Of a stretch of DNA of 64,000 nt, positions 9,075 to 17,752 are shown piece by piece (within the stretch, counting starts at the first letter, position 1; every line of letters begins with the position of its first letter). The notes below the pieces were generated by a model. It had not been told where the DNA came from. It was given only the letters and a program-made list of their open reading frames with translations, and did no database searches. Both the position numbers and the translations under genes were made by a program. Where the stretch lies: the NCBI RefSeq assembly GCF_009996735.1, contig NZ_JAACYI010000009.1, forward strand, positions 1-64,000, written 5' to 3'. The DNA comes from Cellulomonas sp. APG4 (GTDB lineage: Bacteria; Actinomycetota; Actinomycetes; Actinomycetales; Cellulomonadaceae).

Positions 9075-11315
9075 TCAATCACGACGCACCACCACCAGCT
9101 CGTCCCGCGCCCGCGTCGCTGCCACGTACTCGACCGATCGCTCCCGCAGCTCGGCGTCCGCGCGCTCGGCCTCGTCCAGTCCGGCGAATCGTCGCTCCGT
9201 CGCGCTCGGGTCGCCCAGGACGAGTACCACCTTGGAGAACTCCATGCCCTTGGCGCGGTGCATGGTCATGACCAGCGGCCTGCCGGCAACGGGCTTCTCG
9301 CGGTCGACGGCGCGCACCTCGACGCGGCGCTCGGCGAGGCCGCTCACCACGCGCTCTCGCTGGAAGCGGTCGTGCACCAGCACCGCAATCGTCTCTGCCG
9401 GCACCGCCGTGCCCAGCCAGCCGCGGACCCTGTCAGCGATGAGGTCCAGCTCGGCGGGGAGTGAGGCGACGTCGACCAGCTCGGGCTCCGGTCCACTTCG
9501 GGCAGAGCGGTAGCCAGTCTCCTCGGGGACGTTCTCGAGGTCGACGTACTCACCCTCCTCGAGGATTCCCATGGCGTAGCGGAGGTTCTGCGCGGTGGTC
9601 CGGTAGTTCAGCGTGAGGCGTCGCGACCGGCCGACGATGTTGATTCCGTAGCGGCTGAGCACCAGGCGGGGGCCGTAGATGCGCTGGTGCGAGTCCTCGG
9701 CGATGAACAGGTCGTCCGGGCCGGGCTCGACGAGGGCTCGTAGCAGCTGCCAGTGCCCGGGCGAGAGGTCCTGCCCTTCGTCCACCAGCACGTGGTCAGC
9801 GAGGCGGCGAGGTTCGCCACCCGCTCCCTCCAGGTAGGCCGCGGCCACGGCGGCGGTCTCGGGGTAGTCGAGCGTCCCGTCCACGCGGCCCTGGGCGCGG
9901 TACCGGCTGATGAGTTCCCACACGGCCGCTCGGCGCTTGCGGTCCAGTGGTGTCCCGCGGCCGGGCCGCCGTACGCGGAGGTACTGCTCCTCGGTGAGCA
10001 CCCGGTTGGGCAGGACGACGGTCGCGTACTCGGCGGCGAGGAAGGCCTCGTGTGCGAGCTGTGGCGGAAGGTCGGTGGATGTCCCTTCGACCACCGCGCG
10101 CCACCGACCCTCGGGAGTGCGCCCACGCAGCTCGGGTCGCTCGTCGCCCAGCACGGCCTGCGTCGCCGCCCCGAGCGAGGGACCGCCGGCACTCCGCAAG
10201 ACCGCGAAGGCGAGCGCATCGATGCCGGTGACGTGCACTCCGGCCTCGCCGGGTCCACCGGCGACAGGCACACCGGGATCGAGCTGCTGAAGGCTGTCCC
10301 GCAGGGAGTCGGCGAGGTTCCGCGTGAAGGTGGTGACGAGCATTCGCGCATCGGGTCGCGCACGGGCGAGGGCGCGTGTGCGGTGCACGACCACCACGGT
10401 CTTGCCCGTCCCCGCACCACCCGAGAGGCGGAAGGGCCCCTTGGTGGGGCGTTCGACGTAGCGCCGCTGGTCCGGGTGGAGGAACACGCGCCAGGCGCCG
10501 AAGTCCCCGGACTCGATGACGCGTCGCAGCTCGTCCTGGTCCTCGATGAACGTGAACTGCATCTGGGCGGCGGGGCGGCGCAGCGACCGCAGCAGCGCTT
10601 CATCGTCGTCGCTGGGCTCGGGCGCAGCTGCGATCTCCATGCGCTCGCGCACCGTGTCGACGCTGTCGCCGGTGGCGAGATCGATCAGCATGGTGCCGAG
10701 CCAGCCCTCGTGGTGCTGAGCCACGGCGAGCACACCGTCCTCGTCCGGCGCCACCAAGGCGAGGTCGGCAACCTCCACCGGCACGCCGAGGCGCTCGACG
10801 AGGTCGCTCCGTGTGACTCCCCGGCGACCGAGCAGCGGCTCGGTGGGCACGGGCTCCTCGCGAGTGTCGACCTCATCGCGTCGGACGTCGACAGCCGGCT
10901 TGTCCTGAGGCTCGTCGCTCCGCACAGGCCTTTCGCCCCCTGGGCCGGCGGCCGCGTGCTCACCGCCTCCCCCAGCGTCCGCCGGGACCGGGATCTCCTC
11001 GATCTGCGGCAGGCCGTTGATGGGGTTGAGCTTGAGGCGCACCTTCTTGGCGACCGCGATCGCGTCGTCGTGCTGCCACACCCCGTGGATGACGTAGTGG
11101 GGCTCACCCGCACCGTCGAGCCGGAACATCACGGCGCGGTAGGACTGGTCCACACGCCCGGTCCGCACGCGCGGGTCTGCGGACTGCTGGATGGGCTCGA
11201 CGTGCAGCCCGGGCGTGGTGTCGTCGGCCGAGAGCTTCTGCAGGAACGCCATCGCCTTGGAGCGCACCGAGCCGTCGATCTTCACCGGCCACTTGGTCAT
11301 GATGATGGTCGGCAT
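9075..11315 (-). CDS. UvrD/Rep-type helicase with small N-terminal RelE/ParE-like domain
   Basis: 746 residues. Residues 1 to about 105 form a small alpha/beta domain with SYRAVMFRL and YVIHGVWQHDDAIAVAKKV, reminiscent of the RelE/ParE toxin fold, then a Pro/Glu-rich linker (about 110-170). The SF1 helicase follows: Walker A LSGGAGTGKTVVVVHRTRA near 297, VLVDEGQDLSPGHWQLL near 507, LNYRTTAQNLRYAM near 570 and VEYVAATRARDELVVV at the end. UvrD proteins with a RelE-like N-terminus are a recognised pairing in databases; the toxin-like domain may bind nucleic acid rather than act as a toxin. Its ATG shares one base with the upstream stop (TGATG at 11313-11317), implying translational coupling. 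Confidence 0.8.
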   Translation of the reverse strand: MPTIIMTKWPVKIDGSVRSKAMAFLQKLSADDTTPGLHVEPIQQSADPRVRTGRVDQSYRAVMFRLDGAGEPHYVIHGVWQHDDAIAVAKKVRLKLNPINGLPQIEEIPVPADAGGGGEHAAAGPGGERPVRSDEPQDKPAVDVRRDEVDTREEPVPTEPLLGRRGVTRSDLVERLGVPVEVADLALVAPDEDGVLAVAQHHEGWLGTMLIDLATGDSVDTVRERMEIAAAPEPSDDDEALLRSLRRPAAQMQFTFIEDQDELRRVIESGDFGAWRVFLHPDQRRYVERPTKGPFRLSGGAGTGKTVVVVHRTRALARARPDARMLVTTFTRNLADSLRDSLQQLDPGVPVAGGPGEAGVHVTGIDALAFAVLRSAGGPSLGAATQAVLGDERPELRGRTPEGRWRAVVEGTSTDLPPQLAHEAFLAAEYATVVLPNRVLTEEQYLRVRRPGRGTPLDRKRRAAVWELISRYRAQGRVDGTLDYPETAAVAAAYLEGAGGEPRRLADHVLVDEGQDLSPGHWQLLRALVEPGPDDLFIAEDSHQRIYGPRLVLSRYGINIVGRSRRLTLNYRTTAQNLRYAMGILEEGEYVDLENVPEETGYRSARSGPEPELVDVASLPAELDLIADRVRGWLGTAVPAETIAVLVHDRFQRERVVSGLAERRVEVRAVDREKPVAGRPLVMTMHRAKGMEFSKVVLVLGDPSATERRFAGLDEAERADAELRERSVEYVAATRARDELVVVRRD

Positions 11316-14300
11316 CAGGCGTCGGCCTCCTGCTCGTCGGTGCGCTCGGCGTCGCGCAGCACCTGGGCGATCATGTCCACGTCAGGGTCCAGAACCTGCC
11401 ACCCCGCACTGACAAGGTCGGCGCGATCCTCGTCAGCCATCGGGGCGACCTCGACGGCGATCCGCCGCGTCGGCCACGCCAGGTCGACCATGATCCCGTC
11501 CGGGCCCTCGACACCGACGGCGGGGGCTTCGACGCTCCCGGTGAGGCCCTTGCGGCTCGCGAGTGCCTGCACGAGGTCGCGCTCCGGGCCGGCCGTTGCG
11601 GCCTGCGCCGCCTCCCGCCATGCGCGCGGCCAGCTGACGTCGATCGTCGCCGGGGCCGCCTGCTCGGGCTGGCTCTCCGTGGCGGGCGTGGGCAGCGACG
11701 CACCACCGCCCTGCTCGGCGTCGACCAGGGTCAGCGTGGTGATCACGGTGGGCCAGTCGCGCAGCGCGAGCACATTGGACAGGCGCAGCCACGCGCGCCA
11801 GGCCTCGGCGTGCCCGTCGTCGAGGGACTCGTCACGGTCGTCGAGCACCACGGCCACGTCGATCACCGGGCCACGCGGCTCGATCGCGGCGACCAGCGCG
11901 CCGTGCCGCCACACCGCGACGCGACGCGTGCCCGACGGCGGCTGCTGGTCCCGTAGGCGCGCGGCGGCCACGTGCGCGAGCGGCACGCTGTCCGCGACCG
12001 TGAGCGCCTGCGCGCCCTGGGTGAGGAAGAACGGGACGGCCCGAGCGGTGATCCGCCTGTGGGCGGCGTCGGGCTCCTGGATCCACGCGAGCAGGCGGGC
12101 CAGGGGACCGTCGGCCAGCGCGGCGTAAGCGGACGGTGACGCCATGAGCGCGGGCCGGGTGATGAGGTGCCCGACGGCGTTCTCGTCGTACCAGGAGGGT
12201 GGGTCGGGCTGTTGGTGCTCGGCGGCGTCGAGGTCGGCAGAGGTGACGCCGACGACGACGTACCCGGCGGCACGCAGGTCCGCCCGTTTGGTCGCGTCGT
12301 CGCGCAGACGGTTCACGGCGGGCACGGCATGGAACCGTCGTCCGTCGACGAAGACGGCGATGCGCGGCACGTTCGTGTCGTTCGACTCGAGCAAGAAGTC
12401 CGGGCGGCAGGTGACGAGGTTCGCCTGCGGTCGCAGCGTCCAGCGCCGCTGCGACGAGGGCAGTGTGAAGGTGAGGGTGTTGCCCCAGGGGCCGGGGGTC
12501 TCGGTGACGGCCGCGCCCAGGGTGCTCAGGCGTTCGAGCACCATCTTCCGGAAGCGCTGCTCGAGGTAGGACTCTGGGTCGGTGTCGTCGGGCGCCTCGT
12601 CGGTGACGGTCCACGTCATGGTGTCCACGTCTGTGGCGTCGTCGGTGATCCCGAGGAGCGCGCGCAGGTGGCGTTCGGCGACGGCGCGGGACACCTGCCC
12701 GACGGCGTGCGGGGCGGCGAACGGGAGCAGGCAGCGGTGGCAGGCGAGGCGCTCCTCCGCGCTGCACTCGCAGTCCCGCACGTGGCGCCAGGCACGTGCG
12801 AGCAGGGCGTGCAGGCGCTCCGGCGTCGCGAGCTCGGCGAGGTAGCCGGTGCCGCCGGGCACGATGTCGTGCAGCAGCAGGCCGTCGTGGTTGGCCGAGC
12901 CGTCGCTGTAGGTCGGGTCGACCACGTGCGCCACCTGCAGGTGGTCGGGGTGCCCGCCCATCTGCTCGCGCAGGCCCAGGAGGAGCGCGGCGGAGAGGCT
13001 GGGCAGCGCGAAGGCGTCACCGACGGTCACGGTGCGCGGCAGCCGCAGCAGCAGACCTTGGGTTCTCAGGGTGCGCGTGAGCGCGACGGAGCGCGTGTTC
13101 TCCTCGAGGGAGTCGCGGTACTGGCACCAGGGCCGGTGCTCGTGCCTCGTGTTGCGCCCGGTGTCGCTGTCGAGCTTGCCGCAGCCCGCGCAGAGGCGGA
13201 ACAGGGCCGCGGGTCTGTCCTCCCCCGCGATGGTGCGTGTCGTGCCGTGACCGGGGACGCCGGCGTTGATCCAGCGCAGGTTCATCGCGGTCAGGTAGGT
13301 GCAGCCGAGGCCGACGCCCTCGGTGAACCACCGGTGCCGGATGTGCTCAGGGTCCACGTCGGCGGCCATGAACACCTGGAAGCGGGCATTGTCGCGGGTG
13401 TCCTTGCGGTCGTTGATGGTGGCCTCGTCGCGGCGCACCTCGGCCGTGGCGTGGGTGAGCTCGACGACGTCGACGCGCTGGCCGGTGTCGGCGATGCCCG
13501 CGGAGCCGCAGCGCGGGCACTTGCTGAGGTGCACGGCTGCGCCGGTGGCCTCGACGTCGACGGCGTACCCGCAGGCGGGGCAGAAGGCCCAGGGGCGGAT
13601 CGACTCGCCGTCGATGCCGAGGTCCACGGCGTCGACGCCGATCTCGAGGCCGCGCGCGTAGAAGGTCGCACCGGGTGCGAACTCCCGGATGGCCTGTGCG
13701 GCACCACGGACGAAGCCCACGTGGGCGGTCTGGAAGGTGTCGGTGTCCGGGTCCGTCCAGCTCAGCCCGACGTCGAGAGTCACGGTGTCGTCGAGCAGGG
13801 TGTAGTTCGGCAGGATCCCGTACTCCTCGAGCACGGCGATCCAGTGCTCACCGCGGAGGTGGCGTTGCTGGCCCTCGGTGAGCCTGCGCGCGGTCTGCGC
13901 CGAGCGCAGGGCGCGCTTGTCGTCGTCGGTCGCGGCGGGTGAGTCGGCCTGCCGCTGAAGCTCCGGGAGCACCGCGTCGATCGCGGTGATGCGGTGACCG
14001 AGGGTCTCGACGGTGCCCTGCCAGCGCCGGCTCGCTGCGTGAAGGTGTGCGGCGAGGCCGCTCGATCCAGGACCGTCCTGCGGGGTCGCCCACGCGCGAA
14101 GGCCCACCAGGGCTGCGTCGCCCACACCGTCAAGGCTCGCGGCGAACTGGCTGAGGTGCTCGTCGGTACCCGACTCGGCGAGCTCGATGAGGTCGCCGAG
14201 AAAGCTGCCGGGTTCGATCGAGCCGATGGCGTGCGTCGCGCGGCGTGGGTGGGTGCGGCTCGAGTCGCGCGCGAGGTGGTCGACGAGGTGCGCGGTGTAC

Positions 14301-17300
14301 TGCCGCCGCAGGATCTCCTCAGCGTCGAGGTAGGTGGCGGGTGGCCGCACCTCGCCGTTGATGACGGACAGCGGGTCGCCGAGCTTGGGCAGGTGCTCGC
14401 CGCGGCCGGTGACGTACGCGAGGCTCAGCGCGTTGCCGGTCAGGCGCCCTGCCCGGCCCACGCGCTGGAGGTAGGACGCGACGGTGCGGGGCAGGGACGC
14501 GAGGAACACGGCCGAGAGGTCACCGATGTCGATGCCCATCTCGAGGGTGGGCGTGGCGACGAGCACGTTGGGGGCCTGCGGGTCGTCCTGGGCGCCCTTG
14601 AAGCCGTTCTCGTAGGCGAGGCGGGTCTCGTCGTCGAGCAGGCTGGTGTGCTCGCGCGCGACGACGCGGCGCATGTCGGGCGACGAGTACAGGCGACGGT
14701 AGAAGCCGTCGCCGACAGGGGCCGGGCGCAGCCGTCCGGTGCAACGCACGGCCAGGCAGGGCGCGTCCGCGAGCTCGGCGACCACGGTCGGGCTGCCTGG
14801 GGTGACGGCCCGGCAGACGTCGCACGTGAGCATGTGCTGGCCGGCGCGCAGCGCGTCGTCATCGGTGGGGCTCACGACGACGCTCGACGGCGGGATGGCG
14901 TAGACGGTCCCGCCGGACTGGGTGGTGGTCTCGACGAGCACGCCGTCCTTGGCGAGACGGTCGAGGAGCAGACGAGCGAGCAGGCCGCCGTCCTGGGGGC
15001 TGACAGGCAGCACGCGTGAGGTCCAGCGCGCGTACCAGGACTTGGCTGAGGTCACGGCGGCGAGGCCGGACTCCTTGGCCGCGTCTTGTGCGCCGCCGAC
15101 GCGCGGGTACTCGGGGGCTGGGCGGCCACGGGGGAAGGCCGGCATGCCCTGTCCGCGAGGGCGCCCGCCCCAGATGGTCCAGCGGGCGCCGTCCTCGGCG
15201 CGGTAGCGGGCAAACCACTCGTGGTCGATCGCGCCCTGGGCGCGCATCCGGTCGAGCACGCCACGTACCCACTGGACGAGCACTCGGTCCCCAGGCTCAT
15301 CCGAGCCGCCGTCAAGGGTGCCCAGGAGGGCGAAGCCCGAGAGGACGGTGCGCGCGGCCTTGGCCATGCGCTCGGGGTGGACCTGCACCTCCGCGGCGAC
15401 AGCCCCGGTGAGCTCGAGCGTGCGGCCGGTGCGCGAGTTGAGGCCGAGCTCCATCGCGGCGTCGAATGCGAGGCGCCGGTGCACGCGTTTGCGCACGCTG
15501 GTCGAGACGCCGCGCAGGGTCGGCGCCTGCCAGAACGGCCGGAAGGCCTCCCGGTCCGCGCAGTCGGGCGAGATGATGCGATACCGGGCGAAGGCGTCGT
15601 CACCCGCGCGGCGGATCACCTCGTCGACGAGGGCATCGAGGGTGAGCGGGCCGTCGTCGACGGCCTCGCGCAGCACGGCGCGCAACGTGAGGGTGTGGGA
15701 GCGGGCCTGGACGAACCCGGCGCGGTGGGCGGCGTCCTGCACCGAATCGGTGAAAACGAGCGCCTTCTTCTCGCGTGCGTCGAGCTGGGCGGAGCCGAAC
15801 AGGGTGGAGAGCGACACCGAGAGCAGCGTGGCGATCGCGCTACCGAGGAACCGGATGCCGTCGGCCTGCCCGCAGGAGGGGCAGTCGTCGTCCTTGGCAG
15901 CCTTGTCCGCGTCGGGTCCCACGGTGGTCAGCACCGGCAGCACCCAGCCGTCGCGCAGCTCGGGGTCGTCCTCGGCGGGCATCTCCTGGAGCAGGGTGCG
16001 GCCACGCACGGAGAACCAGACGAGGCCCTCGGGGGGATCACCCTCACCGAAGAACGCGCGGTCGGCCTCGACCGGGGCGTAGAGGAGGGCGCGGAAGCGT
16101 CCCTCGCGGGTGAGGTGGTTGACGCGGACCTTCTCGTCGCTGGACGCGAGGTCCCACCCGCCGCCGGGGGCGAGCTCGACGCCCCAGCCCGAGCGCCCGC
16201 AGTGCCGGCAGTAGAGGGCCGGGAAGGGTGGTCGTAGGTCGCCGGTCTCGGCCACCGGCGACGCCGGCCCGTCGTCCGCCCAACGGTACTGCGTGGTGGA
16301 GTCCGCTGCCCGGTCGATGCGGCTGAGTTCCCGCACCCACAGGTGCACGTCGACCGAGAGCGCGTCCCGCCCCGTGAGGGCACGGACGTGGCCGAGCATC
16401 GCGACGACGTGCGAGAGCACCTGCCCCCACGGGTCGTCTCGCCCGGCAGGTGGGCGTCCGAGCACAGCCTCGACGAGGCGCTCGACGGGCACGGCCTCGG
16501 CCGCGGCGCCGGCGAGAGCATGAACCAGGGGGTGCGACCGCGCGGCGTCGAGCAGCAGTCCGGTGTCCGGGCCTGCCCCGGTCACGGCGGAGAGGGCGGC
16601 CTCATCGCCGCTGAACAGGTGCTGCACGACGACGTGCGCGAGCGCCGACGACGACGGGTCGTGGCCGAGGGCCTCGACCGCCTCGAGCACGGCTGCGGGG
16701 TCGATCTCGGATGTGGCGCGTGGCGTCAGGCCGACGGCACGCGTGCGTGCCGGTGCGTCGGCGGCCCACTCCTCGAGGCTGAGGCGCGACTCCGTGACGA
16801 CGGAGTCCGGCCCGAACTCCTCGCCGAACACCGTGCGGGCGAAGTCGACCATCACGGTCGGGTCGCCCTTGTCGCCGAGGGTGGCTGAGGTCGCGACCGG
16901 CGTGATGCGGCCGAGGGGCCGGGCGCGGTCCTCGTCGGTGCCGGTGGCGTCGTCGGTCCAGTGACTTTTGAGGGTGAGCCCGAGGCGGCGCAGGAGCATC
17001 GCGACGTCGGTGCCCTGGGCGCCGTCGTAGGTGTGGAACTCGTCGAGCACGAGGTACTGCAGGCTCGTGGCGGACTGACGCCACAGGTCCTGGTCGTCGC
17101 GGCGCAGCAGCAGCTGGTCGAGCATCTTGTAGTTGGTGAGCAGGATGTCCGGCGCCGAGTCGCGGATCACCGCGCGGTCGGTGATGAGCCCGTCCGCGGT
17201 GACACTCGTGCGCGTGGGGCCGGCCTGGCCGGTGTAGAGCGCGGCGGTGATGCCCGCGAGGTCCGACTTGGTGGTGAGGAGCTGGGTGAGGCGCAGCGCC

Positions 17301-17752
17301 TGGTCGTTGGCCAGGGCGTTCATCGGGTAGAGGATCAGCGCCTTGGTGCCGGTCACGCCGTCGCGGCGGGCGCGGAGTACGTGGTCGAGGATCGGGTAGA
17401 GGAAGGCCTCGGTCTTGCCAGACCCGGTGCCCGTGGTGACAAGGGTGGGCTGCGGACGGCGGCGCTGACCGTCCACCATCGACGAGAGCCGCCGGAAGGC
17501 GGCGGCCTGGTGGCCGTAGGGCGGGAATCCGTCGTACCACTCGAGGGCGTCCCGCCAGCCCTCGTCCGCCGGGCGGAACGGCAGGCGCAGGCGCACGTAG
17601 GGGCCCTTGAACATGCCGTCGGTGGGGTGCGACAGGAACTCGTCGAGTGCGTCGCGGGCGTCGGCGTCCGTGAGGGCGAAGGTGGTGACGAGGTAGTCGA
17701 GCAGTCCGCGGCGAACGCTCTCCGCCTGGGCGGTGGGGAGGAGCTCACTCAC
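11315..17752 (-). CDS. giant DEAD/DEAH helicase with DUF1998 and C-terminal nuclease-like region (DrmA/DrmB-like or DruE-like)
   Basis: 2145 residues. An SF2 helicase core has Walker A VTTGTGSGKTEAFLYPILDH near 105, LVLDEFHTYDGAQGTD near 233, NVLVATPTLEMGIDIGDL near 1063 and YLQRVGRAGRLTGNALSLAY near 1093. Zinc-ribbon pairs lie near 513 (YCRHCGRSGW), 620 (CPSCGQ), 1388-1417 (CPACGY, CPRCGS) and 1517 (CAGCGK). A DUF1998-type region near 1600-1690 has VPGGTGYLAELA and CECSAEERLACHRCLLPF. A C-terminal segment (about 1720-1830) has RPDFLLES, IAVFVDGRRFHAV and LRAAGYVVVGVTSADLD, the pattern of a Vsr/DUF559-like PD-(D/E)XK fold. In DISARM the helicase (DrmA) and DUF1998 (DrmB) are separate proteins; Druantia DruE joins them. 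It overlaps its neighbours by 1-4 bases. Confidence 0.8.
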   Translation of the reverse strand: MSELLPTAQAESVRRGLLDYLVTTFALTDADARDALDEFLSHPTDGMFKGPYVRLRLPFRPADEGWRDALEWYDGFPPYGHQAAAFRRLSSMVDGQRRRPQPTLVTTGTGSGKTEAFLYPILDHVLRARRDGVTGTKALILYPMNALANDQALRLTQLLTTKSDLAGITAALYTGQAGPTRTSVTADGLITDRAVIRDSAPDILLTNYKMLDQLLLRRDDQDLWRQSATSLQYLVLDEFHTYDGAQGTDVAMLLRRLGLTLKSHWTDDATGTDEDRARPLGRITPVATSATLGDKGDPTVMVDFARTVFGEEFGPDSVVTESRLSLEEWAADAPARTRAVGLTPRATSEIDPAAVLEAVEALGHDPSSSALAHVVVQHLFSGDEAALSAVTGAGPDTGLLLDAARSHPLVHALAGAAAEAVPVERLVEAVLGRPPAGRDDPWGQVLSHVVAMLGHVRALTGRDALSVDVHLWVRELSRIDRAADSTTQYRWADDGPASPVAETGDLRPPFPALYCRHCGRSGWGVELAPGGGWDLASSDEKVRVNHLTREGRFRALLYAPVEADRAFFGEGDPPEGLVWFSVRGRTLLQEMPAEDDPELRDGWVLPVLTTVGPDADKAAKDDDCPSCGQADGIRFLGSAIATLLSVSLSTLFGSAQLDAREKKALVFTDSVQDAAHRAGFVQARSHTLTLRAVLREAVDDGPLTLDALVDEVIRRAGDDAFARYRIISPDCADREAFRPFWQAPTLRGVSTSVRKRVHRRLAFDAAMELGLNSRTGRTLELTGAVAAEVQVHPERMAKAARTVLSGFALLGTLDGGSDEPGDRVLVQWVRGVLDRMRAQGAIDHEWFARYRAEDGARWTIWGGRPRGQGMPAFPRGRPAPEYPRVGGAQDAAKESGLAAVTSAKSWYARWTSRVLPVSPQDGGLLARLLLDRLAKDGVLVETTTQSGGTVYAIPPSSVVVSPTDDDALRAGQHMLTCDVCRAVTPGSPTVVAELADAPCLAVRCTGRLRPAPVGDGFYRRLYSSPDMRRVVAREHTSLLDDETRLAYENGFKGAQDDPQAPNVLVATPTLEMGIDIGDLSAVFLASLPRTVASYLQRVGRAGRLTGNALSLAYVTGRGEHLPKLGDPLSVINGEVRPPATYLDAEEILRRQYTAHLVDHLARDSSRTHPRRATHAIGSIEPGSFLGDLIELAESGTDEHLSQFAASLDGVGDAALVGLRAWATPQDGPGSSGLAAHLHAASRRWQGTVETLGHRITAIDAVLPELQRQADSPAATDDDKRALRSAQTARRLTEGQQRHLRGEHWIAVLEEYGILPNYTLLDDTVTLDVGLSWTDPDTDTFQTAHVGFVRGAAQAIREFAPGATFYARGLEIGVDAVDLGIDGESIRPWAFCPACGYAVDVEATGAAVHLSKCPRCGSAGIADTGQRVDVVELTHATAEVRRDEATINDRKDTRDNARFQVFMAADVDPEHIRHRWFTEGVGLGCTYLTAMNLRWINAGVPGHGTTRTIAGEDRPAALFRLCAGCGKLDSDTGRNTRHEHRPWCQYRDSLEENTRSVALTRTLRTQGLLLRLPRTVTVGDAFALPSLSAALLLGLREQMGGHPDHLQVAHVVDPTYSDGSANHDGLLLHDIVPGGTGYLAELATPERLHALLARAWRHVRDCECSAEERLACHRCLLPFAAPHAVGQVSRAVAERHLRALLGITDDATDVDTMTWTVTDEAPDDTDPESYLEQRFRKMVLERLSTLGAAVTETPGPWGNTLTFTLPSSQRRWTLRPQANLVTCRPDFLLESNDTNVPRIAVFVDGRRFHAVPAVNRLRDDATKRADLRAAGYVVVGVTSADLDAAEHQQPDPPSWYDENAVGHLITRPALMASPSAYAALADGPLARLLAWIQEPDAAHRRITARAVPFFLTQGAQALTVADSVPLAHVAAARLRDQQPPSGTRRVAVWRHGALVAAIEPRGPVIDVAVVLDDRDESLDDGHAEAWRAWLRLSNVLALRDWPTVITTLTLVDAEQGGGASLPTPATESQPEQAAPATIDVSWPRAWREAAQAATAGPERDLVQALASRKGLTGSVEAPAVGVEGPDGIMVDLAWPTRRIAVEVAPMADEDRADLVSAGWQVLDPDVDMIAQVLRDAERTDEQEADA

